A stretch of 64,000 nucleotides of DNA from Streptococcus sp. SK643 (lineage in GTDB: Bacteria > Bacillota > Bacilli > Lactobacillales > Streptococcaceae). Below, piece after piece: positions 54,801 through 62,165 of the stretch. Made by a program: the position numbers and the translations under genes. The notes under the pieces are model-generated. The model was not told the DNA's origin. It made no database searches and was given only the letters and a program-made list of their open reading frames with translations. Location: positions 124,001-188,000 of the forward strand of contig NZ_AJMM01000008.1 of assembly GCF_000259505.1 (NCBI RefSeq), read 5' to 3'. Numbering within the stretch: the first letter of the stretch is position 1; each line of letters opens with the position of its first letter.

Positions 54801-57120
54801 AGAAGATCGTGATAACACTTGGTTTGCAGTTCGCGAGATTGCAGTAAATCGTCCAGTAGAGAACGCTCGTAAACAACAAACTGCTACAATTAGCCTCAGC
54901 TCAAATCTAGTTTATAAACTGAGAACATCAGCAAGTCAAATTACTGATGGTAAAGATAATACAGAAGCTATGATGGCAAATGCTGATGGTAGCAATACTA
55001 CACCAGTTGATGCTTGGGCACAACTTGATCTTGGTGAAGTTAAGCCAGTGACAAAAGTTCGTCTTCGCCAAGGTTCAGGAGATAAATTAGCTTCAGGTGT
55101 ACTTGAGTACTCTACTGATGGAAAAGCATGGCAAGAATTGGATAGTTTAACAGGTGAGCAAACTAAGGAAGTCACAAGAACTATTAACGCTCGTTATGTC
55201 CGAGTACGTAATACCAAAGCTATCGATCTCTGGTGGCGCATTGCAGATTTCTCTGTTGAGACACGTTCTGGAAATAGTGAATTAACAGACACCAATGTTG
55301 ATGCTCTCAAAGAAACTCCAGTATTTGATAGCCTAGGACGTTATGATCTTCAGATTCCTTCTGGTACAAAACTTCCTGCAAATAGTTATTTGGGAATGAA
55401 ACTTGACCGTATTCATGAAGTGAACAGTATTCAACTTCAAGGTCAAACAAATCCAGCTCTTAGCTTGGAATACTCTGCTAATGCTCAAGAATGGACACCA
55501 GCTAGTCAATTGACTGATAGATCTGTAGCAACACATTTGGTACGTTACGTTCGTCTTGTTAATAAAACAGATCAAGAGCAAGCTGTTCCATCTACTTCTC
55601 TTCTAGTAACTACCAAAGAAGTCCAACCAACAAAATTAGAATCAACAACTATGGGTATTCATCCAACATACGGAAGCAATGATGTCCGTAAGATAAATAA
55701 CCTGGATCAATTGTTTGACGGTGTTTACAACAATTTTGTTGAGTTTTCTGACTATGCTCATAAAGATGGCCATGTAACCTTAAAACTTGGTAGCGAGCGC
55801 ACCATCAAGAAAATTCGAGCTTATATCCAAGACGGAACTCAAAACTATCTTCGTGATGGTAAAATCCAAGTCAGTCAAGACGGTAAAACGTGGACAGATG
55901 TCGTTACAGTTGGTGATGGTGTAGCCAATAGCCAACAAGATGATTCGCTTACTGATGGTTGGACACATGACTCTAAGATGCCAGGTAACCGTTACATTGA
56001 AGGTGAGCTTGCAACTCCAGTTAAGGCTAATTATCTCCGTGTCCTCTACACTGCTGACTATGATGCTCGTTTTGTAGGATTTACAGAATTAGTCATTAAT
56101 GATGGCGAATTTGTCAAACCAATCAATGATCCAACAGTAGAAGGAAAAGGTGGCGAAAGCCGTGGAAACTTCTATACAAACCTCGTTGATGGAAAAGTGT
56201 TGACCAGCTACAAAGCAGAACAAGATAAGGGAGAAATGGTTTATCACTTGTCTGAACCAACCAATGCTAACCATCTTCGTCTCGTTTCAAGTCTTCCAGA
56301 AGATGCTAGGGCACGTGTTCAGGTTAGAACACTTAAGGATGGACAAGAAAGTTGGACAGATCTTGGCGCAATTTCTTCAAGTCTCCAAACATTTGCAATT
56401 CGAAATGGTGGTTCACTTCTAGATGTTAAACTTGTCTGGGAAGGTGGTAAGGCTGAGTTTTATGAGTTAGCTAGCTTCTATCAAGAATTAACAGAAGAAC
56501 CTGTTCAATCAAGTAAAGGTGAAGATCCAGCACCAGTTCTTGATGTTCCTGAGTTTACTGGAGGAGTCAATGCAGTAGAAGCATTGGTACATGAGCTTTC
56601 AGAATATACGCAACCATTTGGAACTGTAGGAGATCAAGCAGCACCAACACTTGACAAATCTGAGTTTACTGGAGGTGTCAATGCAGTGATGGCTTTGAAA
56701 CACGAGCTTCCAGAATATACGGAAAAATTTGGAACAGTTGGTGATCAAGCGGCACCGATAGTAGAGAAACCAGAATTCAAGGGAGGCGTCAATGCTGTTC
56801 TAGCATTAAAACATGAGCTTCCAGCCTATACAGGTCCATTATCAACTGTAGGAGATCAAGCAGCACCAATAGTTGAAAAACCTGAGTTTAAGCTATCTTC
56901 ATTGGAAGAAGGCAATAACTTAGAATCAGGAGTTAAAAATCTTGAGACTGCAAAACCAACAATGCAAGATGTTAAGGGATCTGAATCATCAGTACAAAAT
57001 GTTAAGGAAGAAAAGAGATTGCCAGAAACTGGGGAAAACCAATCTGAAACAGCTATCTTCCTAGCAAGTGTTGGTCTAGCCTTATCTACTATGCTTGTTG
57101 CTAAAAGAAAAAAAGAGTAA
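48841..57120 (+). CDS. Cell-wall-anchored GH20 - GH84 beta-N-acetylhexosaminidase with multiple F5/8 modules
   Basis: The 2759-aa protein starts at MDRHFFERRC (ATG 48841, GGAG upstream; a GTG frame from 48817 covers the ribosome site). Order: YSIRK signal; Pro/Thr linker; F5/8-type module (about 142-297); GH20 N-domain (390-500) and catalytic barrel with the Asp695-Glu696 pair in HIGTDEYYG; laminin-G-like module (890-1045); F5/8 module (1050-1195); GH84 N-domain from about 1245, then the barrel with NRGFIEGYYGNPW and catalytic Asp1514-Asp1515 in ILADDAPSP; helical module; four F5/8-like modules (about 1875-2440); three 37-residue repeats; LPETG at 2727-2731. Both catalytic types remove terminal beta-linked GlcNAc (or GalNAc) by substrate-assisted catalysis. 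The protein would expose inner sugars for other exoglycosidases and for GH101 next door. Confidence 0.9.
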   Translation: MDRHFFERRCHYSIRKFAIGAASVMIGASIFGANVVQAAETNGTPEKEGTVTQAQPLDKLPDDLTALLKKAESEAAADTSHDENHRGEETTKPTAPATEKPATSPVAPKPTETTKPADKPTSENKPATTSPVEKEIEDREDRNHLEGVTVQANDSETGTPFTADKAVDGDPDTRWATNPNINKPTFELTLPKTTLIRHVEIDWDRRVRKGQNDPNIKSWSLYYAGQDDVNAGGEKQWKLAYTKTGEPVLDEKATLANSIQAKYLKLEINDYQTGTMGWRNAGIQEIRAYSNIPDPTKVTDIRQVTELTVAKDGQSLVLPTLPGKVSLIGSNKQGVIDLQNHIYKPLTDQRVKVMVEQVQDSHTFTKEFEVLIKGVHQDEGVGVKPKVAPAVQQWYGKEGQSSITSDTVLATGDSGFDQAATFYQSDLASRGLELTSGDKQAQKRIEFKKVENKGYGKEGYGIAIQDGVITIEAATNTGAFYATRTLLQMGENNLQNGEIRDFPSFSHRGFMLDTGRKFIPYDTLVDMMLNMAYYKMNDLQLHLNDNYIFLKEHLEGKNLTPEEELKYVLEHAKTGFRVETDVVGKNGQKLTSDEHYTKEEMQNIIKLAKTLHINLVPEIDTPGHALSFVKVRPDLMYQGSLSDYRGKHNVERVAMLDLDKKYDETLAFVKSIYDKLLDGPDAPLHGVSTVHIGTDEYYGSRESYRRYVNDMIKYIKGKGYTPRIWGSLSAKRGKTAVDWKDVEVDIWSVGWQQPKEAIAQGAKIINITDIPTYSVPNGDNRQAAYGDYANYETQYNRWTPNDFRTGHGPLLEASNPSVIGGGHAVWNDNIDLHETGLTSYDIFKRFFKSMQTTAERTWGSDRAAATFKERTLPTSPYAPQSNPEKEIDQSDLFTINPESVKNYASKKVKATDQGLAFDKDSSIEGLAGDVGPSHVLKFDVTVTGDGEQTFSSSGNNRIYLADKDGYLAYQFEQFHIQFKKKLEKNNRYQISIVTKPQSTEVYVDGEKIERIANPEHPRFAHNSLVLPLESIGGFKGILHSAELTDKPFVNPRLISNDKVTATASSQELPGTPDEGSVDKAFDNNPNTFWHTKWTGDAAPYTLSMTLKEAEKVNGLSYLPRPNGGNGIVTRYEIFAQKDGQMVKVSEGKWENNTQEKTVNFAPVHTNKIDLKVLEGVGGFASAAEVHLLKPIKEGQETSESTKPETPISPEKPRVEEIGDGTVELADQFTASKPASEESIVAASKSDDYLKKEYKVFPTPQKVTYEEGVTALRKTVNLVMGDQLDVYTRNRLKSVLQDNQVSYTTSKSAVAGATNIYLGVHGQESQAEKQLSNVKSELFNKIDAYALSIKNNSISIVGKDTDAVFYGLTTLKHMLKESPAPVLRNVTVEDYAEIKNRGFIEGYYGNPWSNADRAELMRYGGDLKLTQYFFAPKDDPYHNKKWRELYPEEKLAEIRDLARVGNQNKTRYVWTIHPFMNNRIRFGNETQYQQDLATIKAKFTQLMKVGVREFGILADDAPSPVGGYNSYNRLMNDMTNWLTEMQGTYSGLRKEMIFVPGQYWGNGREAELKALNENLPSSASMTLTGGKIWGEVSENFLSTLKNNLTAGGKTYRPVSLWVNWPVTDNSKQHLILGGGEKFLHPNVDPSLLSGIMLNPMQQSEPSKIALFAGAQYAWKQWKTEEEAKKVNDVAFNFVENGHFEDSKTSAAFRELGKHMINQNMDGRVVKLEESVELAPKLTDFVTKLKAGQDVTAERGALRAEFAKLKEAAEVYKASGDPKMVNQIHYWLDNTIDQMKALDAFLTGTEAMSSNDAAKLWDSYYKGLKLYEQSQTHTFHYVDHLEKAELGVQHIRPFILSLKEVLASEVQKVLHPDQIISSFITNRTGVEGGLAEVTDGDLATHALIKSPNSIKTGDYIGMKFNKPVAIQNLTFAMGTQSNPSDTFSKAEVQYQDEKDNWVSLKEPAYVGNESLVQFENLNIKAKAVRMIATEDRDNTWFAVREIAVNRPVENARKQQTATISLSSNLVYKLRTSASQITDGKDNTEAMMANADGSNTTPVDAWAQLDLGEVKPVTKVRLRQGSGDKLASGVLEYSTDGKAWQELDSLTGEQTKEVTRTINARYVRVRNTKAIDLWWRIADFSVETRSGNSELTDTNVDALKETPVFDSLGRYDLQIPSGTKLPANSYLGMKLDRIHEVNSIQLQGQTNPALSLEYSANAQEWTPASQLTDRSVATHLVRYVRLVNKTDQEQAVPSTSLLVTTKEVQPTKLESTTMGIHPTYGSNDVRKINNLDQLFDGVYNNFVEFSDYAHKDGHVTLKLGSERTIKKIRAYIQDGTQNYLRDGKIQVSQDGKTWTDVVTVGDGVANSQQDDSLTDGWTHDSKMPGNRYIEGELATPVKANYLRVLYTADYDARFVGFTELVINDGEFVKPINDPTVEGKGGESRGNFYTNLVDGKVLTSYKAEQDKGEMVYHLSEPTNANHLRLVSSLPEDARARVQVRTLKDGQESWTDLGAISSSLQTFAIRNGGSLLDVKLVWEGGKAEFYELASFYQELTEEPVQSSKGEDPAPVLDVPEFTGGVNAVEALVHELSEYTQPFGTVGDQAAPTLDKSEFTGGVNAVMALKHELPEYTEKFGTVGDQAAPIVEKPEFKGGVNAVLALKHELPAYTGPLSTVGDQAAPIVEKPEFKLSSLEEGNNLESGVKNLETAKPTMQDVKGSESSVQNVKEEKRLPETGENQSETAIFLASVGLALSTMLVAKRKKE
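56545..56877 (+). repeat. Three tandem 111-bp repeats in the wall-proximal stalk
   Basis: Units start at 56545, 56656 and 56767. Each encodes 37 residues combining PEFxGGVNAVxALxHEL with PxYTxxxxTVGDQAAP. The first half is the same motif as the 51-bp repeats of the neighbouring gene. Confidence 0.9.
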
Positions 57121-57181
57121 TTTTCTATATACAGAAAATTTTCCCTGATAGAATTTTAAATTCGTTAGGTCTATAATACAG

Positions 57182-57213
57182 AAAACCTGAAAAAATAATT
57201 TTTCAGGTTTTTC
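57182..57213 (+). terminator. Terminator of the GH20-GH84 gene
   Basis: AAAACCTGAAAAA and TTTTTCAGGTTTTT form a long stem with a T-rich 3' side. Confidence 0.85.
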
Positions 57214-57463
57214 TCATGCAGTTTCTATTGTGGTTGGGTTGCGTTTTTAGTCATTCATAAATGAGTTTAAGCATTTATTAGCCGATCTACTTACCAAGTA
57301 AAATGCTATGTAGAACTCCTAATGCTTAAAAATATTTCCCTAGTTACAGAGAAGCAAGTTTTAGTTGTTCCAGACAATTTTGGAAGAATTGTGAAGAATA
57401 AAAAAGTCTTGGAGAAAAAATTGTATCTAGAAATGATACATTGGTATTTTTAGTTTGATACTA
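57214..57463. other. Intergenic stretch without a clear gene
   Basis: A 43-codon frame (57322-57453, plus strand, starting MLKNISLVTEKQVLVV) is the only thing resembling coding sequence. It has no ribosome site and no family I recognise, and could be a gene remnant. Confidence 0.3.
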
Positions 57464-57494
57464 AAAAACTAGGAACTTTTGCTCCTAGTTTTCA
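57464..57494 (-). terminator. Terminator of the small membrane-protein gene
   Basis: AAAACTAGGA and TCCTAGTTTT form a stem followed on the minus strand by six T, about 30 bases beyond the stop codon at 57525. Confidence 0.8.
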
Positions 57495-57524
57495 AAGTTT
57501 TAATGAATGTTTTTAATAATTAGC

Positions 57525-57929
57525 TTAGGAAGCTCCGTTACTTACTGTAGTACCAGTATCTGATGGTTGATTTTGTGAAGGTGAAATTTCTGGTACTTCA
57601 GTCGTTGATGATTTTTTATCAGTCTTTGCATCTTCTTTGCTTTCAGGAGTTTGCACTTTTTCATTTGGAGTTGTTTCCTGATGATTATTTTGGTTTTGCG
57701 CAGGAATATTGTTTGCTCCTGAATTATCTCTTTGAACTTCTTTAATAATAGTAGTTTCAGTAGTTTCTTTTTTACTGTTATTTTTATTATCAATGAAATT
57801 CATGATGGTAATACTTGCAGTAATAAGACCGAGGATACTCCCTATAGTAGCAATAGTTTTTTGAAAGACAGTAAATCCTTTTTTAATCTGTTCGCTTTTT
57901 GGTTTTGATTTTCTACGATAGTTAGACAT
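57525..57929 (-). CDS. Small single-pass membrane protein, candidate early competence gene
   Basis: The 134-aa protein has a basic N-terminus (SNYRRKSKPKSEQIKKG), one hydrophobic helix at about residues 24-46, then a low-complexity tail rich in Asn, Thr, Glu, Lys, Gln and Ser that would lie outside the cell. No enzyme motif or anchor is present. It has GGAG before the ATG, a TATAAT box (57954-57959) and a ComE-type direct repeat 31 bases further upstream, so it is probably switched on early in competence. Function unknown; its neighbours give no clue. Confidence 0.75.
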   Translation of the reverse strand: MSNYRRKSKPKSEQIKKGFTVFQKTIATIGSILGLITASITIMNFIDNKNNSKKETTETTIIKEVQRDNSGANNIPAQNQNNHQETTPNEKVQTPESKEDAKTDKKSSTTEVPEISPSQNQPSDTGTTVSNGAS

Positions 57930-57953
57930 AATTTCACTCCTTTACTATGCTTT

Positions 57954-57959
57954 ATTATA
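57954..57959 (-). promoter_or_regulatory. -10 box of the small membrane-protein gene
   Basis: Minus-strand TATAAT, 24 bases before the ATG. There is no -35 hexamer; the ComE-type repeat stands in its place, as in activator-dependent promoters. Confidence 0.75.
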
Positions 57960-57990
57960 TCGAAAATCTTTTAAAAAAACTTAAATGAAC

Positions 57991-58020
57991 CTGAACTGCC
58001 TTTCTTGTCGCCTGAACTGT
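57991..58020 (-). promoter_or_regulatory. ComE-type direct repeat
   Basis: On the minus strand ACAGTTCAG (58012-58020) and GCAGTTCAG (57991-57999) are 9-base direct repeats 12 bases apart. This is the layout of the pneumococcal ComE site (aCAnTTcaG, N12, repeat). The first copy fits perfectly, the second differs at its weak first base. The repeat ends 31 bases before TATAAT, the distance I recall from the comCDE promoter. Confidence 0.75.
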
Positions 58021-58033
58021 TTCATGATACAAT
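58005..58033 (+). promoter_or_regulatory. Promoter of the desulfurase-thiI pair
   Basis: TTGTCG (58005-58010), 17 bases, then TACAAT (58028-58033) preceded by TGA. The -35 lies inside the spacer of the ComE-type repeat on the other strand. Confidence 0.7.
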
Positions 58034-58065
58034 AGAAGGAGTGATTTTAGAAAGTGTGAGATAAC

Positions 58066-59208
58066 ATGATTTACTTTGATAATTCTGCAACGACAAAGCC
58101 TTATCCTGAAGCGCTAGAGACCTATATGCAGGTTGCTTCTAAAATTTTAGGGAATCCTTCTAGCCTTCATCGCTTAGGAGATCAAGCGACTAGAATCTTA
58201 GATGCTTCTCGTAAGCAAATAGCAGATTTGATTGGTAAGAAAAGTGATGAGATTTACTTCACTTCTGGAGGAACAGAAGGCGATAACTGGGTCGTAAAGG
58301 GTGTAGCATTTGAAAAAGCCCAATTTGGCAAGCATCTCATCGTATCAGATATTGAGCACCCAGCGGTAAAGGAATCTGCTCTATGGTTAAAAAATCAAGG
58401 ATTTGAAGTAGATTTTGCTCCAGTTGATGAGAAGGGATTTGTAGATGTTGAAGCGTTAGCAGATTTGATACGACCTGATACGACCCTCGTTTCTATCATG
58501 GCAGTTAACAATGAAATCGGCTCGATTCAACCTATTAAAGCTATCTCAGAACTCCTAGAAGATAAGCCAACTATTTCCTTCCACGTTGATGCGGTTCAAG
58601 CACTCTCTAAGATTCCAACTGAAAAATATTTGACTGACCGAGTGGATTTCGCGACCTTCTCGAGTCATAAATTTCATGGTGTCCGTGGTGTTGGTTTTGT
58701 TTATATCAAATCTGGCAAAAGGATCACGCCTCTTTTAACAGGCGGTGGTCAAGAGAGCGACTATCGTTCGACAACTGAAAATGTGGCAGGGATTGCAGCG
58801 ACAGCCAAGGCTCTCCGTTTATCTATGGAAAAGCTAGACTTGTTTACAAATAAAACTATACAAATGAAGGAAATTATTCGTCAGGCTTTGCTTGATTACA
58901 CAGACATTATTGTTTTTTCAGAAATGGAAGACTTTGCCCCTCATATCCTAACTTTTGGAATCAAGGGTGTTCGAGGAGAAGTCATCGTTCACGCCTTTGA
59001 AGACTATGATATCTTTATCTCCACAACATCTGCTTGTTCATCCAAGGCTGGGAAACCTGCAGGTACCTTGATTGCCATGGGAGTAGATAAAGATAAGGCC
59101 CAATCAGCTGTGCGTCTTAGCCTAGACCTTGAAAATGATATGAGTCAGGTCGAGCAGTTTTTGACCAAGCTAAAATTAATTTACAATCAAACTAGAAAAG
59201 TAAGATAG
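58066..59208 (+). CDS. Cysteine desulfurase, IscS/NifS family
   Basis: The 380-aa PLP enzyme moves sulfur from cysteine to ThiI. The PLP lysine is Lys202 in [11 protein letters not shown] and the catalytic Cys324 lies in the loop SACSSKAG, the class I (IscS/NifS) pattern. It is the partner type found next to thiI in Firmicutes (NifZ in Bacillus), separate from SufS of the suf operon. The next gene, thiI, begins eight bases later. Confidence 0.93.
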   Translation: MIYFDNSATTKPYPEALETYMQVASKILGNPSSLHRLGDQATRILDASRKQIADLIGKKSDEIYFTSGGTEGDNWVVKGVAFEKAQFGKHLIVSDIEHPAVKESALWLKNQGFEVDFAPVDEKGFVDVEALADLIRPDTTLVSIMAVNNEIGSIQPIKAISELLEDKPTISFHVDAVQALSKIPTEKYLTDRVDFATFSSHKFHGVRGVGFVYIKSGKRITPLLTGGGQESDYRSTTENVAGIAATAKALRLSMEKLDLFTNKTIQMKEIIRQALLDYTDIIVFSEMEDFAPHILTFGIKGVRGEVIVHAFEDYDIFISTTSACSSKAGKPAGTLIAMGVDKDKAQSAVRLSLDLENDMSQVEQFLTKLKLIYNQTRKVR

Positions 59209-59216
59209 GAGCATTT

Positions 59217-60431
59217 ATGCAGTATTCAGAAATTATGATTCGCTACGGAGAATTATCAACCAAACACAAAAATCGTATGCGTTTCATCAATAAGCTTCGT
59301 AATAATATTTCAGACGTTTTGTCTATTTATCCCCAAGTTAAGGTAACCGCAGATCGCGACCGTGCCCACGCTTACCTCAATGGAGCTGATTACACAGCAG
59401 TAGCAGAATCGCTCAAACAAGTATTTGGGATTCAAAATTTTTCTCCTGTTTATAAGGTTGAAAAATCTGTTGAAGTTCTTAAATCAGCAGTCCAAGAAAT
59501 TATGAAAGAAGTTTACAAGGAAGGTATGACCTTTAAAATCACTGGTAAGCGAAGTGACCACAACTTTGAACTTGACAGTCGTGAACTCAATCAAACTCTT
59601 GGTAGTGCTGTTTTTAAGGCTATTCCAAACGTGCAAGCTCAGATGAAAAATCCAGATATTAATCTTCAGGTTGAGATTCGTGAGGAGGCTGCCTATCTTT
59701 CCTATGAAACTTTTCGTGGAGCAGGAGGATTACCTGTGGGAAGTTCTGGTAAAGGCATGCTCATGTTGTCAGGAGGAATTGATTCACCTGTGGCAGGTTA
59801 TCTAGCTCTGAAACGAGGGGTAGATATTGAGGCAGTTCACTTTGCCAGTCCACCTTACACGAGTCCTGGTGCTCTTAAAAAAGCCCAAGATTTGACCCGT
59901 AAATTGACCAAGTTTGGGGGCAATATCCAATTTATCGAAGTACCTTTCACAGAGATTCAAGAGGAAATCAAGGCTAAAGCACCAGAAGCCTACCTCATGA
60001 CCTTGACACGCCGTTTTATGATGCGAATTACCGATCGTATTCGTGAAGTACGAAATGGTTTAGTTATCATTAATGGGGAAAGTCTTGGTCAAGTAGCTAG
60101 CCAGACCTTGGAAAGTATGCAGACTATCAACGCTGTGACCAGCACTCCAATCATTCGTCCCGTGGTTACTATGGACAAGTTGGAAATCATTGACATCGCT
60201 CAGGCGATCGATACCTTTGATATTTCTATCCAGCCTTTTGAAGACTGCTGTACCATTTTTGCACCTGACCGTCCTAAGACCAATCCTAAGATTAAAAATG
60301 CAGAGCAGTACGAAAAACGGATGGATGTTGAAGGCTTGGTTGAGCGAGCGGTAGCTGGAATCATGATTACTGAAATTACACCTCAAGTTGAAAAAGATGA
60401 AGTAGATGACTTGATTGACAATCTGCTCTAA
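59217..60431 (+). CDS. thiI: tRNA 4-thiouridine synthase ThiI
   Basis: The 404-aa enzyme adenylates and thiolates U8 of tRNA. It has the N-terminal ferredoxin-like and THUMP domains (to about residue 165), then a PP-loop, [11 protein letters not shown], in the ATPase domain. The C-terminal rhodanese domain of E. coli ThiI is absent, as usual in Firmicutes, so sulfur comes straight from the desulfurase upstream. AGGAGC precedes the ATG. Confidence 0.95.
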   Translation: MQYSEIMIRYGELSTKHKNRMRFINKLRNNISDVLSIYPQVKVTADRDRAHAYLNGADYTAVAESLKQVFGIQNFSPVYKVEKSVEVLKSAVQEIMKEVYKEGMTFKITGKRSDHNFELDSRELNQTLGSAVFKAIPNVQAQMKNPDINLQVEIREEAAYLSYETFRGAGGLPVGSSGKGMLMLSGGIDSPVAGYLALKRGVDIEAVHFASPPYTSPGALKKAQDLTRKLTKFGGNIQFIEVPFTEIQEEIKAKAPEAYLMTLTRRFMMRITDRIREVRNGLVIINGESLGQVASQTLESMQTINAVTSTPIIRPVVTMDKLEIIDIAQAIDTFDISIQPFEDCCTIFAPDRPKTNPKIKNAEQYEKRMDVEGLVERAVAGIMITEITPQVEKDEVDDLIDNLL

Positions 60432-60467
60432 TCAGAAAATCCAAAAGAATTTAGAAAAAATAAATGA

Positions 60468-60517
60468 AAAAGTTGGTTTTTAATCCAAAAATGGAGGAAA
60501 GACTGACTTTTTTTCTA
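60468..60517 (+). terminator. Possible terminator after thiI
   Basis: AAAAAGT and ACTTTTT flank a long loop and end in a T-run. The stem is weak. Confidence 0.35.
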
Positions 60518-60523
60518 TTTTTA

Positions 60524-60532
60524 TGTTATAAT
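60524..60532 (+). promoter_or_regulatory. Promoter of the esterase / ATP-grasp unit
   Basis: TGT plus TATAAT (60527-60532), with TGACTT 17 bases upstream as a possible -35. Confidence 0.6.
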
Positions 60533-60567
60533 TAGATAAAATTTTGAATATAGAGAGTTTTCTGACA

Positions 60568-61392
60568 ATGAATCAATCCTACTTTTATTTAAAAATGAAA
60601 GAACACAAACTCAAGGTTCCTTATACAGGTAAGGAACGCCGTGTACGTGTTCTTCTGCCTAAAGATTATGAGAAAGATACGGATCGTTCCTATCCTGTTG
60701 TTTACTTTCATGACGGGCAAAATGTCTTTTATAGTAAAGAATCTTTCATTGGTCACTCGTGGAAGATTATCCCAGCTATTAAGCGCAATCCCGATATCAG
60801 TCGCATGATTGTCGTTGCCATTGACAATGATGGGATGGGGCGGATGAATGAGTATGCAGCTTGGAAGTTCCAAGAATCTCCTATTCCGGGTCAGCAGTTT
60901 GGAGGTAAAGGTGTGGAGTATGCTGAGTTTGTGATGGAGGTGGTCAAACCTTTTATCGATGAGACCTACCGTACAAAAGCTGACCGCCAACATACAGCTA
61001 TGATTGGTTCATCACTAGGAGGCAATATTACCCAGTTCATCGGTTTGGAATACCAAGACCAAATTGGTTGTCTTGGTGTCTTTTCATCTGCAAACTGGCT
61101 CCATCAAGAAGCTTTTAACCGCTACATCGAGCGCCAGAAACTGTCGCCTGACCAGCGTATCTTTATCTATGTAGGAACGGAAGAAGCAGATGATACGGAC
61201 AAGACCTTGATGGCTGGCAATATCAAGCAAGCTTATATTGACTCGTCACTTCGCTATTACCATGATTTGATTTCAGGGGGAGTTGCTTTGGATAACTTAA
61301 TGCTAAAGGTGCAATCGGGTGCTATTCATAGCGAGATACCCTGGTCAGAAAATCTTCCAGCTTGTCTTCGATTTTTTGCAGAAAAATGGTAA
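60568..61392 (+). CDS. Esterase D-type alpha/beta hydrolase
   Basis: The 274-aa protein belongs to the putative esterase family (PF00756). VVYFHDGQNVF is the oxyanion-side strand, and the nucleophile elbow is GSSLGG (Ser in the middle). A C-terminal His (AIHSEIPW) can complete the triad. There is no signal peptide, so it is cytoplasmic. I use ATG 60568 (MNQSYFYLK); a TTG at 60544 is in frame and only 11 bases after the -10. It heads a three-gene unit with a second esterase and an ATP-grasp protein. Substrate unknown. Confidence 0.85.
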   Translation: MNQSYFYLKMKEHKLKVPYTGKERRVRVLLPKDYEKDTDRSYPVVYFHDGQNVFYSKESFIGHSWKIIPAIKRNPDISRMIVVAIDNDGMGRMNEYAAWKFQESPIPGQQFGGKGVEYAEFVMEVVKPFIDETYRTKADRQHTAMIGSSLGGNITQFIGLEYQDQIGCLGVFSSANWLHQEAFNRYIERQKLSPDQRIFIYVGTEEADDTDKTLMAGNIKQAYIDSSLRYYHDLISGGVALDNLMLKVQSGAIHSEIPWSENLPACLRFFAEKW

Positions 61393-61412
61393 AGTAAGAA
61401 AGGAGAAAGCCA

Positions 61413-62153
61413 ATGCATATTGAAAACCTTAGCCACTGGAGTGGCAATCTTAACCGTGAAATGTACCTTAATCGTTATGGACATGCTGGGATTCCAGTTG
61501 TGGTTTTTGCATCATCTGGGGGTAGTCACAACGAATACTATGATTTTGGCATGATTGATGCCTGTTCTTCCTTCATCGAAGAAGGGCGTGTGCAGTTTTT
61601 TACCCTAACTAGTGTTGACAGTGAGAGCTGGTTGGCCACTTGGAAAAACGGTCATGATCAGGCGGAAATGCACCGTGTCTACGAACGCTATGTGATTGAA
61701 GAGGCTATTCCTTTTATCAAGCACAAGACAGGTTGGTTTGATGGCATGATGACGACAGGTTGCTCGATGGGAGCCTACCATGCAGTCAACTTTTTCCTCC
61801 AGCATCCAGATGTCTTTACCAAGGTGATAGCTCTTAGTGGTGTTTACGACGCTCGTTTCTTTGTCGGCGATTACTACAATGATGATGTCATTTACCAAAA
61901 CTCGCCAGTAGATTATATATGGAATCAGAACGACGGATGGTTTATCGATCGTTACCGTCAGGCAGAGATTGTTCTTTGTACGGGTCTTGGGGCCTGGGAA
62001 CAAGACGGTCTACCATCCTTCTACAAGCTTAAAGAAGCCTTTGACCAGAAACAAATTCCAGCCTGGTTTGCTGAATGGGGACACGATGTCGCCCACGACT
62101 GGGAATGGTGGCGCAAACAAATGCCTTATTTCCTCGGCAATCTCTATTTATAA
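61413..62153 (+). CDS. Second esterase-family alpha/beta hydrolase
   Basis: The 246-aa protein is another PF00756-type hydrolase with nucleophile elbow TGCSMGAYHA and a C-terminal His in WGHDVAHDW. It lacks a signal peptide. AAAGGAG precedes the ATG, 20 bases after the first esterase. It is not a recent copy of that gene, since the shared sequence is limited to fold motifs. Substrate unknown. Confidence 0.82.
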   Translation: MHIENLSHWSGNLNREMYLNRYGHAGIPVVVFASSGGSHNEYYDFGMIDACSSFIEEGRVQFFTLTSVDSESWLATWKNGHDQAEMHRVYERYVIEEAIPFIKHKTGWFDGMMTTGCSMGAYHAVNFFLQHPDVFTKVIALSGVYDARFFVGDYYNDDVIYQNSPVDYIWNQNDGWFIDRYRQAEIVLCTGLGAWEQDGLPSFYKLKEAFDQKQIPAWFAEWGHDVAHDWEWWRKQMPYFLGNLYL

Positions 62154-62165
62154 AAGGAGTTACCT

